From contig NZ_BJYX01000001.1 of assembly GCF_007991735.1 (NCBI RefSeq), positions 124,001 through 188,000 of the forward strand: DNA of 64,000 bases, read 5' to 3'. This DNA comes from Terrabacter aerolatus (lineage in GTDB: Bacteria > Actinomycetota > Actinomycetes > Actinomycetales > Dermatophilaceae). Of this stretch, positions 8,750 to 17,028 are shown piece by piece. Below the pieces are notes generated by a model. It did no database searches, was not told the origin of the DNA, and saw only the letters and a program-made list of their open reading frames with translations. A program made the translations under genes and the position numbers. Within the stretch, counting starts at the first letter, position 1, and every line of letters begins with the position of its first letter.

Positions 8750-9463
8750 TCAGGGCCGGGCCTCGGCGGTGTCGAGGATCCGTGAGATCCGGACGGCGTA
8801 GTCCTGGTCGACGACGACGACCTCGCCGAGCGCGATCCGGCGTCCGTTGAGCAGGATGTCGACCGGAGCACCGGCCGACCGGTCGAGCTCGACGACGGTG
8901 CCCGGCTCCATCGACAGCGCGTCGCGCACGCTCATCCGCGTCCGGCCGATCTCGACGGTCAGGGCCATCTCGACGTCCTGGATCCGGCGAAGGCGTCCGT
9001 CGAAGGCGGTCTCGCCACCGGCCGGCGCCGCGGACGTGGCCGGCGCGCCGTGACGGATCGCGAGCCAGCCGAACGGAGCCCCACCGCCGGAGATCTCGAA
9101 GACCGCGCTCACCTCGGGGTCGGCGAGCAGGCCGCCCGGGTCGCCCGACACGAGCTCGGACAGGACCCCCTCGCCCAGAGCGACGGCCGCAGCCTCGAAC
9201 GCGGGGCGCAGCACGGCGGGGACGGACGCCGCCGGTCCGCCACCGGCGACCGCGACGAACGTGGTGTCGAGGACGACGAGCACGAGCTCGGCCGGACGCG
9301 GCCCGACGAGCGAGGCCGACACGACGGCAGGTGCGGCGGGACCACCTGCGTCCGCGAGGGCCTCCGGCCCGACCTGGGCGACCTGACCGGCGACGGCCAG
9401 ACCGGGGACGGGCAGCGACGCGACGAGGCGCTCGGCGACGGAGCTGAGGTTTGCGGTGCTCAC
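8750..9463 (-). CDS. fliN: Flagellar motor switch protein FliN
   Basis: A 237-residue switch protein of the C-ring. The C-terminal ~75 residues are the SpoA domain (VEMALTVEIGRTRMSVRDAL, LDRSAGAPVDILLNGRRIA, VRISRIL). The longer N-terminal part (residues 1-150) resembles the CheC/FliY-like extension of Gram-positive FliN/FliY, so this may be a FliY-type protein; the ExxxN phosphatase motifs are not obvious to me. The GTG at 9463 overlaps the fliM stop by 4 bases. It pairs with FliM and FliG to set rotation direction. Confidence 0.92.
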   Translation of the reverse strand: MSTANLSSVAERLVASLPVPGLAVAGQVAQVGPEALADAGGPAAPAVVSASLVGPRPAELVLVVLDTTFVAVAGGGPAASVPAVLRPAFEAAAVALGEGVLSELVSGDPGGLLADPEVSAVFEISGGGAPFGWLAIRHGAPATSAAPAGGETAFDGRLRRIQDVEMALTVEIGRTRMSVRDALSMEPGTVVELDRSAGAPVDILLNGRRIALGEVVVVDQDYAVRISRILDTAEARP

Positions 9464-10413
9464 GGACGGTTCTCCTGGGTCGGTGCGGGGGCGTCGGGGG
9501 TGACCGGAGCCGGGTCCGCGCCCCGCGCCGGCGGGACGAGCGAGACGATGCGGGCCGCGGCACGCGTGCCGGTGCGCACGACCATCGCCCGGGCGAGGTC
9601 CTCGCCGCCGACCGTGACGACGAACGGGTCGTGGGCGTGGTGCGGCAGGGTCAGCGTGTCGCCGACGGCGAGCGACAGCACCTGATCGGGGGTCACCGCG
9701 ACGGGCGCCAGGCGAACGGCCACCTCCATGGGCACCTGCGCCACCTGCTCGCGGGTCAGCTGGGCGGCGTTGTCGCTGCTGGCGACCGGGTTGACGGCGC
9801 CGAGCTGCGGCAGGAGCGTGTCGGCGGGGATGGCGAAGGTCACCGACGAGGCTGTCTCCCCGACCTGGAGGGCGCACGTCACGACGACCATGAGGTCTGA
9901 GGTGGCAGCGGCCTGCGCGAACTGCGAGTTGTGCTGGATCGACTCGACGCTCGGCTCCGCCGGCAGGAGCGGCCCCAGGGAGTAGGCGAGCACGTCGAGG
10001 GCCTCCTCGACGAGGGCCTTGACGAGGGCGTGCTCGATCGGCGTCAGCTTGCGCTCGAGCCCCACCTTGTCGGAGCTGCCGCCGAGCATGCGCGCCACCC
10101 AGCCGAGGGCCGCCGGCGTCGGGAACTGGACGACCATCTTCGCGGGCGTGTCACCGAGGACGCAGCGCACCATGCAGGTCACGGTCGGCAGCGACGCGAC
10201 GTACTCGTCGTAGGTCTGGACGATGACCGACTCGGTCGTGGCGGTCGACTTGGTGCGCACCTTCGCGGTCAGCTGGGTGCCCCACTGGCGGGCGAACGAG
10301 TCGAAGGCGGCCTCGAGGATGCGGCTGTGCTCGCGGGCGAGCGTCGTGGGACGCCGGAAGTCGTACGCCTCCACGGCGAGCTCCGCGGTCGCCCCGACGT
10401 CGTGCACAGTCAC
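9460..10413 (-). CDS. fliM: Flagellar motor switch protein FliM (possibly leaderless)
   Basis: FliM is the middle layer of the C-ring. The core motif YDFRRPTTLAREHSRILE appears near residue 20, followed by the CheC-like central domain (MLGGSSDKVGLERKLTPIE) and a C-terminal SpoA domain (MEVAVRLAPVAVTPDQVLSL). The EIDALL-type CheY-binding peptide of enterobacterial FliM is absent. The longest frame begins at GTG 10422, but a sigma-28-like -10 element occupies 10423-10429, so transcription probably starts close to the next in-frame GTG at 10413. I use that start; the message may be leaderless. The product is 317 residues. Confidence 0.9.
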   Translation of the reverse strand: MTVHDVGATAELAVEAYDFRRPTTLAREHSRILEAAFDSFARQWGTQLTAKVRTKSTATTESVIVQTYDEYVASLPTVTCMVRCVLGDTPAKMVVQFPTPAALGWVARMLGGSSDKVGLERKLTPIEHALVKALVEEALDVLAYSLGPLLPAEPSVESIQHNSQFAQAAATSDLMVVVTCALQVGETASSVTFAIPADTLLPQLGAVNPVASSDNAAQLTREQVAQVPMEVAVRLAPVAVTPDQVLSLAVGDTLTLPHHAHDPFVVTVGGEDLARAMVVRTGTRAAARIVSLVPPARGADPAPVTPDAPAPTQENRP

Positions 10414-10422
10414 GAACGGCAC

Positions 10423-10450
10423 TATCGGCAGGGCGGCCGGTCACGTAAGG
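10423..10450 (-). promoter_or_regulatory. Sigma-28-type promoter of fliM
   Basis: On the minus strand CCTTACG (10444-10450), 14 bases, then GCCGATA (10423-10429). Spacing and elements match the other four flagellar promoters here. The transcription start predicted 6-11 bases past the -10 falls almost on the GTG at 10413. Confidence 0.8.
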
Positions 10451-10469
10451 GTGTCCGGACGCCCGCGCC

Positions 10470-10517
10470 GAGGTGCTCGCGGAGGTGCTTGACGAGGTGC
10501 TCGACGAGGTGCGCTCG
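10470..10517. repeat. 12-bp tandem repeat between motB and fliM
   Basis: Four imperfect copies of GAGGTGCTCGAC at 10470, 10482, 10494 and 10506, in the 135-base gap where many flagellar operons carry fliL. No convincing gene is present in this gap. The repeats lie upstream of the fliM promoter. Confidence 0.8.
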
Positions 10518-10548
10518 GAGGGGCGCGCCGGGGTGCAGCGGCGTCGGG

Positions 10549-11346
10549 TCAGGTCTGTCCCGCACGCGCCTTGAGCGCGTCGGGGATCAGCGCCCGCACC
10601 CGTTCGGGCTGGTCCGAGAGGACGACGATGTCGACGCGACGGTTCTGCCGGTAGTCGGCGGCGGTCGTGCCCCTGCTCGCCGGCCGGGACGAGCCGTAGC
10701 CCGTGGCTCCGACCCGGGCCCCGGGCAGGCCGCCCTGCTCGACCATGTACCGCGCGACCTTGGTGGCGCGCTCTGCCGACAGCTCCCACACGGACGGGTA
10801 GGAGGTGATGAGGTTCGCCGCGTGGCCCTCGACCGAGACCTGCAGCTGGGTCCCCACGATGACCGGGGTGATGGCGTGCATGATCCGGTAGGCACGTGGG
10901 GTCAGCACCGTGCTGTCCGGGCTGAAGAAGGTCTGGGACCCGACGAGACGGACGGTGAGTCCCCGTTGGTCGATGTGGAACTGCACGTCCTTCTGGAGGC
11001 CCTCGACCGCGAGCCGCTTGTTCATCTGCTCGGCCAGGGCGCTGAACTTCTTGACGTCCTTGACGGCGAGGTCGAGGTCGGCGAAGCCCTCCTTGTCCTT
11101 GCTCGCCATCGAGGGCGGGACGACGGTCCCCGAGGCCGTGTCGACCTTCTGGCTGATCGTCGTGCCGAAGCCGGTCGCGAGCGAGTTGCGCAACTTCTCG
11201 AAGCGGTTCTTGTCGACGGTCGACATCGCGTAGAGCACGACGAAGAGGCAGAAGAGCACGGTGATCATGTCCATGTAGGACACGGCCCAGCGCTCGTCGA
11301 CGTGGAACTCCTCGGGGACCTTGCGCGACCGGCGACGGCGGCTCAT
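10549..11346 (-). CDS. motB: Flagellar stator protein MotB
   Basis: A 265-residue stator subunit. A basic N-terminus is followed by one membrane helix with the ion-binding aspartate in the YMDMITVLFCLFVVLYA segment, and by an OmpA/MotB peptidoglycan-binding domain with SVEGHAANL, WELSAERATKVARYM and YRQNRRVDIVV. The ATG at 11346 overlaps the motA stop (ATGA). A serine after the aspartate region would favour sodium, but the motif alone does not settle whether protons or sodium drive the motor. Confidence 0.95.
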   Translation of the reverse strand: MSRRRRSRKVPEEFHVDERWAVSYMDMITVLFCLFVVLYAMSTVDKNRFEKLRNSLATGFGTTISQKVDTASGTVVPPSMASKDKEGFADLDLAVKDVKKFSALAEQMNKRLAVEGLQKDVQFHIDQRGLTVRLVGSQTFFSPDSTVLTPRAYRIMHAITPVIVGTQLQVSVEGHAANLITSYPSVWELSAERATKVARYMVEQGGLPGARVGATGYGSSRPASRGTTAADYRQNRRVDIVVLSDQPERVRALIPDALKARAGQT

Positions 11347-12149
11347 GCGGCTGCCCGGTCCGCGTCGGCAGATCCCTTGCCCTTGTCGCCCTTGTCGGAC
11401 GAGCCGGTGTCGGCCACCATGGCGCGCAGCCGTTCTGCGAGCAGCAGGGGCTGGGCGCCGCCCTGCATCGCGAGCACCCCCTCCATGACGAGGTTCATCC
11501 GCTCGACCTCGAGCTCGCTGAGCCGCGCGATGCGCGCCGAGATCGGCAGCCAGATGAAGTTGGCCGAGAGCAGCCCCCACAGGGTCGCGACGAACGCGCT
11601 GGCGATCATCGGGCCGAGGGCCTCGGGTGACGAGAGGTTCTCGAGGACGTGGGTCAGGGACACGACGGTGCCGATGATGCCGATGGTCGGCGCGTAGCCG
11701 CCGAGCGCCGCGAAGAACTTCGAGTCGGCGTGGTCGACCCGGGCCTTCGTCGCGATCTGGTCCTCCATGAGGATTCGCAGCTCCTCGGCGTCCGTGCCGT
11801 CGGCGATGTTCTGGAGGGCGCCCGCCAGGAACGGGTCGTCGGCGTCGGTTGCCTCGGCCTCGAGGGCGAGCAGGCCCTCGGCGCGGGCCTTCTCGGCGAG
11901 CGCGATGAGGCCGTCGATGCTGTCCTGCGGCTTCGGCGGCTTGCCGAGGAAGGCTCGGGGTACGGCCTTGAAGGCCCTCAGGGTGTCCTTGACGGTGTTG
12001 CCGGCCAGGCCGACGGCGATCGTCGCACCGAAGACGAGGATCATCGGCGGCGGCAGCAGGAGCGAGGTGATGTGGGAGCCCTCGAGCGTCACGATCGCGA
12101 CGACGGAGCCGAAGGCGAGCACCAGGCCGATGATGAGTGACGGGTCCAT
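11343..12149 (-). CDS. motA: Flagellar stator protein MotA
   Basis: A 268-residue membrane protein with four hydrophobic segments and a cytosolic loop between the second and third. Typical stretches are MDPSLIIGLVLAFG at the start and the GGYAPTIGIIGTVVSLTHVL segment containing the conserved prolines of the third helix. MotA surrounds the MotB dimer and its loop contacts FliG. It follows flbD by 9 bases and overlaps motB by 4, a standard stator pair inside the main operon. Confidence 0.96.
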   Translation of the reverse strand: MDPSLIIGLVLAFGSVVAIVTLEGSHITSLLLPPPMILVFGATIAVGLAGNTVKDTLRAFKAVPRAFLGKPPKPQDSIDGLIALAEKARAEGLLALEAEATDADDPFLAGALQNIADGTDAEELRILMEDQIATKARVDHADSKFFAALGGYAPTIGIIGTVVSLTHVLENLSSPEALGPMIASAFVATLWGLLSANFIWLPISARIARLSELEVERMNLVMEGVLAMQGGAQPLLLAERLRAMVADTGSSDKGDKGKGSADADRAAA

Positions 12150-12158
12150 GGGGTGTCC

Positions 12159-12485
12159 TCAGTGCTCGGTGGGCCGCAGGGGTGTCGGGGTCGTCACGGC
12201 GGTGCCGGTCCCCGTGGCGGACCGGGAGCCGCTCTCGCGGGCGTCGCTCTCGCCGCGGAGGACGCTGAGCTGCGGCACGCCGCCCACCGACATCGACTGG
12301 GCCGCGGCGATGACGAGGGCGCGGAAGTCCGCGATGAGGGCGATGACGTCGGGCAGGCTCTCGCGCACGACGTACGTGGCTCCCCCGACCATGACGAGCG
12401 TCGTGTCCGGGTTCTCCTGGACGCGCTCGATGAGGTCGGGGTTCACCGCGAAGCGTGACCCGTTGAGACGGGTGACTGCGATCAT
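12159..12485 (-). CDS. flbD: Flagellar FlbD family protein
   Basis: A 108-residue protein whose first 60 residues match the small Gram-positive FlbD family (MIAVTRLNGSRFAVNPDLIE, then TTLVMVGGATYVVRESLPDV). This is not the Caulobacter response regulator of the same name. It usually sits between flgE and motA, as here, and its role is unknown. The C-terminal 40 residues are Ser/Thr-rich. I start at ATG 12485, four bases after GAAAGGG, rather than at an upstream start that would place the ribosome site inside the gene. Confidence 0.88.
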   Translation of the reverse strand: MIAVTRLNGSRFAVNPDLIERVQENPDTTLVMVGGATYVVRESLPDVIALIADFRALVIAAAQSMSVGGVPQLSVLRGESDARESGSRSATGTGTAVTTPTPLRPTEH

Positions 12486-12496
12486 GGGGCCCTTTC

Positions 12497-12529
12497 GGGG
12501 GGCGGGGCTCATCCCCACCTCCGCCCCCC
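12497..12529 (-). promoter_or_regulatory. GC-only hairpin in the flbD leader
   Basis: Perfect 9-bp arms, GGGGGGCGG and CCGCCCCCC, enclose a 15-base loop between the flbD promoter and its ribosome site. It could restrain translation of flbD-motA-motB or stabilise the transcript; no ligand is evident. Confidence 0.5.
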
Positions 12530-12531
12530 TC

Positions 12532-12559
12532 TATCGGCAGGTCGCCCTCGTCGTTAAGG
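12532..12559 (-). promoter_or_regulatory. Sigma-28-type promoter of flbD-motA-motB
   Basis: On the minus strand CCTTAAC (12553-12559), 14 bases, then GCCGATA (12532-12538). It partly overlaps the region just upstream of the flgE stop on the same strand, giving an internal promoter between hook and motor genes. Confidence 0.8.
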
Positions 12560-13735
12560 TCACCGCTTCAGGTCGACGAGCTCCTGGAGCACCTGGTCCG
12601 AGGTGGTGATGATCCGGGCGTTCGCCTGGAAGCCACGCTGGGCCACGATGAGGTTGGTGAACTCCTGCGAGAGGTCGACGTTGCTCATCTCGAGGGCGCC
12701 CCCGACGAGCGAGCCGAAGCCGGCATCGCCGGCCTGCCCGATCTGCGCGACGCCGGAGTTGGCGGTGCTCGAGTAGGACGAGTCGCCGGCCTTCTCGAGG
12801 CCCGAGGGGTTGGTGAAGCGGGCCAGCGCGACCCGACCGACGGCCTGGCGCACGCCGTTGCTGAAGGACCCGATGAGAGAGCCGTCGGCGCCGACGCTGA
12901 AGGCCTCGAGGTTGCCGGCCTTGTAGCCGTCCTGGCCGGTCGCGGCGACCGTCGTGCTGCCGGCGTAGCCGGTGACCGTGCCGAGGTTGACGGTGATCCC
13001 GCCCACGGAGACCGAGCCGGCCGTCGTCTGCTTGCCGTTCGTGAACGACAGGGAGCCGCTTCCGCCGGCGCCCGACGCGTCGGCAGCGGCGACGTTCCAG
13101 CCGCTCGCGCTGCGCGTGAACGTGAGGGACAGGCTGCGGGCGACGCCGCTCGAGTCGAACACCTGGATGTCGCGCTGCAGCGCCGTACCGACGGCCGCGT
13201 CGGACGGGAGGTTGCCGCTGACGTCGACGCCGGTCGTGGCGCGAGCGGGCAGCATCGTCGTCGGTGTGAGGAGCAGGTCGGTGGTGGGGCCCCCGGTGTT
13301 GATGCGGCCGGACGCGTCCGCGGTCCAGCCCTGCAGGATGCCGCCGTCGGGCGTGACGAGGTGGCCCGAGGCGTCGAGGTCGAAGGCACCGGCACGGGCG
13401 TAGTACTGCTGGCCGCCCTTGCTCGTGACGAAGAAGCCGTCGCCGGAGATCATCATGTCGGTGGCCTTGCCCGTGGTCTGGGCCGAGCCCTGGGTGAAGT
13501 TCGTCGTCACCGCGGCGACGCGGACGCCGAGCCCGATCTGGGCCGGGTTGGTGCCGCCGGTGAGGGCCTGCGGTCCGGAGGCGCCCTGCGTCAGCTGCGA
13601 GAGGGTGTCCTGGAACTGCGTCGAGGACCCCTTGAAGCCGGTGGTGTTGACGTTGGCGATGTTGTTGCCGGTGACGTCGAGCATGGTCTGGTGGGCGCGC
13701 AGGCCCGAGATCCCGGAGTAGAGCGAGCGGAGCAT
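12560..13735 (-). CDS. flgE: Flagellar hook protein FlgE
   Basis: A 391-residue axial protein that polymerises into the hook. The N-terminal rod/hook helix (MLRSLYSGISGLRAHQTMLD, then NNIANVNTTGFK) and the C-terminal coil (NLIVAQRGFQANARIITTSD) are intact, with a central D1/D2 insertion (residues ~100-330). It is the only FlgE/F/G-type gene visible, so distal rod proteins FlgF and FlgG are either missing or elsewhere. It follows flgD and FliK and is exported before the FlhB switch. Confidence 0.95.
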   Translation of the reverse strand: MLRSLYSGISGLRAHQTMLDVTGNNIANVNTTGFKGSSTQFQDTLSQLTQGASGPQALTGGTNPAQIGLGVRVAAVTTNFTQGSAQTTGKATDMMISGDGFFVTSKGGQQYYARAGAFDLDASGHLVTPDGGILQGWTADASGRINTGGPTTDLLLTPTTMLPARATTGVDVSGNLPSDAAVGTALQRDIQVFDSSGVARSLSLTFTRSASGWNVAAADASGAGGSGSLSFTNGKQTTAGSVSVGGITVNLGTVTGYAGSTTVAATGQDGYKAGNLEAFSVGADGSLIGSFSNGVRQAVGRVALARFTNPSGLEKAGDSSYSSTANSGVAQIGQAGDAGFGSLVGGALEMSNVDLSQEFTNLIVAQRGFQANARIITTSDQVLQELVDLKR

Positions 13736-13784
13736 GGTGTCTGCCTTTCGGGCGGGGTGGGAAGGACTGGAGGGCGGGACCGGG

Positions 13785-13803
13785 ACCCGTCGGCAGGACG
13801 GGT
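13785..13803 (-). terminator. Short hairpin between flgD and flgE
   Basis: ACCCGTC-GGCAG-GACGGGT lies just past the flgD stop on the minus strand. With 7-bp arms and no T-run it may act as a partial terminator or processing site. Confidence 0.4.
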
Positions 13804-13812
13804 GGCCCCGGC

Positions 13813-14274
13813 TCAGGTGCTGGGGGTGCCGGTGACTCCGGTGACTCCGGAGACTCCGGTGACTCCGGTGACTCCGGTGATCGAGTCGAGCGGGACGACG
13901 GCCGAGCCGATGGTCACGGTGGGCGTCGTCCCGGTGTAGGCGACGGAGGAGACCTGGCCGGTGCCCGCGACGCCGTCGGCGCCGAGGTAGCTGACGGTGC
14001 GCCCGAGCAGGGCGGCCGCCGACGCGCGCTGCTCGGCCTGCAGGCCCTTGGAGCCGTCCGTCGCCAGCTGGGTCAGCTTCTCCATCATCGCCAGCTGGGT
14101 CGACTGCCCGATCATGGCGTTGGTGTCCATCGGCGAGCTCGGGTCCTGGTTCTTCAGCTGCGTCACGAGCAGGTTCATGAAGACGTCGGCGTCCATGGTC
14201 TGCTTCGGGACCCTGGTCGGGGTCGTGGACGTCAGGCTCGTCGAGCCGACGGGGCCGATCGGGGTCGTGGTCAT
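13813..14274 (-). CDS. flgD: Flagellar hook cap/scaffold protein FlgD
   Basis: A 153-residue protein matching the N-terminal part of FlgD (MDADVFMNLLVTQLKNQDPS, SPMDTNAMIGQSTQLAMMEK), needed for hook assembly. The usual C-terminal FlgD/tudor domains are shortened (GRTVSYLGADGVAGTGQVSS), and the tail is a Gly-Val-Thr repeat produced by 9-bp tandem repeats. The ATG at 14274 follows AAGGAG. It is short for the family (often above 200 residues), a length also seen in some Gram-positives. Confidence 0.92.
   Translation of the reverse strand: MTTTPIGPVGSTSLTSTTPTRVPKQTMDADVFMNLLVTQLKNQDPSSPMDTNAMIGQSTQLAMMEKLTQLATDGSKGLQAEQRASAAALLGRTVSYLGADGVAGTGQVSSVAYTGTTPTVTIGSAVVPLDSITGVTGVTGVSGVTGVTGTPST
13831..13875. 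repeat. 9-bp tandem repeat at the flgD 3' end
   Basis: Five copies of GGTGACTCC (the third is GGAGACTCC), encoding Gly-Val-Thr/Ser units on the minus strand just before the FlgD C-terminus. It is in frame, so copy-number change would not break the gene. Confidence 0.93.
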
Positions 14275-14287
14275 GGGACTCCTTCTG

Positions 14288-15823
14288 TCAGGCGATGACG
14301 TCGAGCCGGACGGACGACGGGAGGCGTGGGGCGTCGACGGGGTCCGGGCGGGCACCCGAGCCGTTCGCGCCGGGGGACGGGTCGGGGGAGGTCGAGCCGG
14401 ATGGGTGGCGCCCAGCGGGTTGCGGAACGTCCCGGCGGGTGCCCGGACCGCCGTCGCCGGGGTGACCCGACTGCCCGGCTTGGTGCGAGCTCCCATGCTG
14501 TGCTGACGGATTGGCTTGCGGCGCAGGACGATCGGACAGGTCGAGGCTCGCGCCGAGACCGGTCCCGGCGAGGTCCCGGCGCAGGTCCGGCAGGACGGCG
14601 TGCACCGCGGCGCGACTCACCTCGTCGGGGCTGAACAGCTGGATGCGTATGCCGTCGGCGCCGAGGTGCGCTCTCACCGTGACCGGGCCGAGGTGCTCGG
14701 GTGACACCCGGATGGTCAGGACGTGCTCTCCCGGTGCGCCCGTCGTGAGCTCGACGAGGGGCCGAGACAGCTGCGCGGCGAACGGCGCCGCGGGCGCATG
14801 GGCCGGCTGCGGTGCCACGCCTGCACCGGAGACGACGGGAGTCGGCAGCGAGGCATGGAGACCACCGGGCACGAACGACGGCGGCGGCACCGGCGACGAG
14901 GTCGACGAGGGCGGCGCCGTGGCGGGGGTCGACGGCCCGGAGTCGGTCACGGACGTGGCAGCAGTGGTGGCCGCAGTGGTGGCTGCGGTCGGGTCCGCGG
15001 GCGCAGGTGCCGGCGTCGCGGTCGAGGCCGTCCGCCCTGTCCCGAGCAGTGCCGTCGACGCGGTGAGGACGCCCGACCCAGGCGCGTCCACCGGGGACCC
15101 TGCCGCGCCGGGGCCGGGGCCGTCGCCGGCCGTCGGGCGCGGTCCCGCGGGCACCGGCCCGACGGACGAGGACGGCACGGCCGCTGCAGGGCCGGTCGAG
15201 ACGCCGCCGGGCTGCGGGACGACCGCGCCCGGCGATGCCACCGCGACCGGGAAGACCACCCCAGCCACGGAGGCCGCCGAGGCCACGGAGACCGCCGCCG
15301 CGACACCCACCCCTGACACTGCGGCACGCTCGACCGCCGGCCCCGAGGGGACCGGGCCGGCCGGCGCCGTCTCCGGGGACGCCGCCGCCGCGGCGATGAC
15401 GCCGGGCGCGCCGGACGCTGCCGTGCCGACGGCCCTGGGCCCGGTCGTCGGTCCCCCGGACGACGCTCCTGCGGGGGCCATGGGAGGGAGGGCGAGCTCG
15501 AGCCACGGACCGAGGGCTGCGACGTCGGCGGAGACCGCACTCGTGCCGTCGTCCGGGCCGCTCGCCGTGTCGTCGACCGCCGTCCTGCTCGACGGTCCTG
15601 GGCTGCCCGAGGCCAGGGCGGCCTGCGACGGGGCGGGTGAGGCGGACGGGGGCCTGTCCTCTGCGGCCCGTGGTGCGGGTCGCTCCGCGGCCGGCCCTCG
15701 TGCCGACGAGAGCAGGATCATGAAGGTGGCCGCGCCTGCCGGTGACGTGCCTGGGGCGACGGGCGCGGTGCCGGTTGCGGGCACGGGTGGGGGTGCCGCT
15801 CCCCCTCGCACGGTCATGGGCAT
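14288..15823 (-). CDS. fliK: Flagellar hook-length control protein FliK
   Basis: A 511-residue protein with a long Pro/Ala/Thr/Ser-rich disordered region (about residues 10-395) and a C-terminal Flg_hook domain (PLVELTTGAPGEHVLTIRV, SPEHLGPVTVRAHLGADGI), the part that contacts FlhB in the family. The low-complexity body fits the molecular-ruler role. The start ATG at 15823 overlaps the upstream hydrolase stop as ATGA. The last ~90 residues after the domain are again disordered. The extended coding GC bias gives long shadow frames on the opposite strand, which I ignore. Confidence 0.9.
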   Translation of the reverse strand: MPMTVRGGAAPPPVPATGTAPVAPGTSPAGAATFMILLSSARGPAAERPAPRAAEDRPPSASPAPSQAALASGSPGPSSRTAVDDTASGPDDGTSAVSADVAALGPWLELALPPMAPAGASSGGPTTGPRAVGTAASGAPGVIAAAAASPETAPAGPVPSGPAVERAAVSGVGVAAAVSVASAASVAGVVFPVAVASPGAVVPQPGGVSTGPAAAVPSSSVGPVPAGPRPTAGDGPGPGAAGSPVDAPGSGVLTASTALLGTGRTASTATPAPAPADPTAATTAATTAATSVTDSGPSTPATAPPSSTSSPVPPPSFVPGGLHASLPTPVVSGAGVAPQPAHAPAAPFAAQLSRPLVELTTGAPGEHVLTIRVSPEHLGPVTVRAHLGADGIRIQLFSPDEVSRAAVHAVLPDLRRDLAGTGLGASLDLSDRPAPQANPSAQHGSSHQAGQSGHPGDGGPGTRRDVPQPAGRHPSGSTSPDPSPGANGSGARPDPVDAPRLPSSVRLDVIA

Positions 15824-17028
15824 CAGGCGCCCGTCCCGTAGAGCTCGGCGACGATGCTCCGCGCCGTGCTCTCCCACTTGGCGTAGGCGCCCGGGTAGGC
15901 CGAGCGCTGCACGGCCTGGTCCGCCGCGGAGACGGGCATCGTCTGCCACCCCGGGACGGCCGTGAGTCGGTCGAGGAACATGCGCGTCGACGTGCGCGGG
16001 TCCATCGCGTCGGCGACCGTGCCCCAGGAGAACCGGTTGCCGTTCACCTGCTGCTGGAAGAGGCCGACGGAGTAGCCGTCGGTGCCGCTCGGGGCGCCGG
16101 CGGGGGCCAGCTCGCGCGAGCCGGGCACCTTGGGGTTCCAGTACATCCGCAGCGAGGACTCCTGCAGCGCCGTGGACACCGCGTTGACCGCGGCCTGGGC
16201 CGGCAGGCCGCGAGCGCGCACCTCGTCGACGATGATCTGGGCGTAGCGCCGTTGGGAGGGGTCCAGGCGCGAGGTCGCGGGACCGGCTGCCGCGACCGAG
16301 GCGGGCACGGAGATCCCGGTCGCCGTCGGCTCGGGCACGATGCGCCGGATCGCGGTGAGGTTGCCGCGCATCTCCCAGGCGTCGCGCACCTGGATCGTCC
16401 TGCCCGGCATGGGGGCGTCGATGGCCCGACCGTTGCCGAGGTAGATCGAGATGTGCCCGCTCTCGTGACTGATGAGCAGGTCGCCGACGCGAGCCTGCGC
16501 CATGGAGGCCACGGGAGTGCCGAGCCTCATCTGCTGGGACACGACCCGCGGCAGCGCGATGCCGACGTCCTTGAAGACGCGTTGGACGAAGCCGGAGCAG
16601 TCCATGCCCTTGGCGGGGTCGGTGCCGCCCCAGACGTAGGGGACCCCGACGTAGCGCTTGGCCGCGGCGGCCACGTCGTCACCGCTGACCACGGTCGAGC
16701 CGGACGCCCCAGAAACGCCCGAGACCCCGGCCGGACCGGAGAGGCCCGACAGACCCGAGAGCGCTGACAGACCCGACAGGCCCGTCGGCGCGCCGAGCGC
16801 CGAGGGGTCCGTCGCCCCGTCGGTCCCGCCGGCACCCAGGGCTGCAGCGAGCGAGCCGGCGAAGTCCGTCCCGGCAGCAGAACCCGACAGGGACCCGGCG
16901 AGTGCCGATGCCGCAGAGGTGCGCCGGGTCGCGGCGGCCGACGCCGTGCGAGCGGCCACGGCAGGGTCGAACTGCGTCAGCGTCCCCTGGATCTCCTGGA
17001 TCCGGCCGAGGGACTCCGTGAAGCTCAC
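15823..17028 (-). CDS. Two-domain peptidoglycan hydrolase (NlpC/P60 plus lysozyme-like), flagellar
   Basis: A 401-residue protein in the fliJ-fliK gap. Residues ~118-215 form an NlpC/P60 domain with C144 (GMDCSGFVQRVF) and H192 (ESGHISIYLG); the third catalytic position is D204 (AIDAPMPG), where histidine, asparagine or glutamate is common. Residues ~258-401 resemble the lysozyme-like domain of actinobacterial hydrolases (VSTALQESSLR, GLFQQQ, FSWGTVADAMDP), with E290 the likely acid. Residues 80-110 are Leu-Ser-Gly repeats. No signal peptide is visible, so export through the flagellar channel is likely, as for FlgJ. I infer it opens the cell wall for the rod. The GTG start overlaps fliJ. Confidence 0.85.
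   Translation of the reverse strand: MSFTESLGRIQEIQGTLTQFDPAVAARTASAAATRRTSAASALAGSLSGSAAGTDFAGSLAAALGAGGTDGATDPSALGAPTGLSGLSALSGLSGLSGPAGVSGVSGASGSTVVSGDDVAAAAKRYVGVPYVWGGTDPAKGMDCSGFVQRVFKDVGIALPRVVSQQMRLGTPVASMAQARVGDLLISHESGHISIYLGNGRAIDAPMPGRTIQVRDAWEMRGNLTAIRRIVPEPTATGISVPASVAAAGPATSRLDPSQRRYAQIIVDEVRARGLPAQAAVNAVSTALQESSLRMYWNPKVPGSRELAPAGAPSGTDGYSVGLFQQQVNGNRFSWGTVADAMDPRTSTRMFLDRLTAVPGWQTMPVSAADQAVQRSAYPGAYAKWESTARSIVAELYGTGA

Noticed and set aside
10470-10517. CRISPR array
   Set aside because: Repeats are only 12 bp, directly abutting with no spacers, and there are no cas genes.
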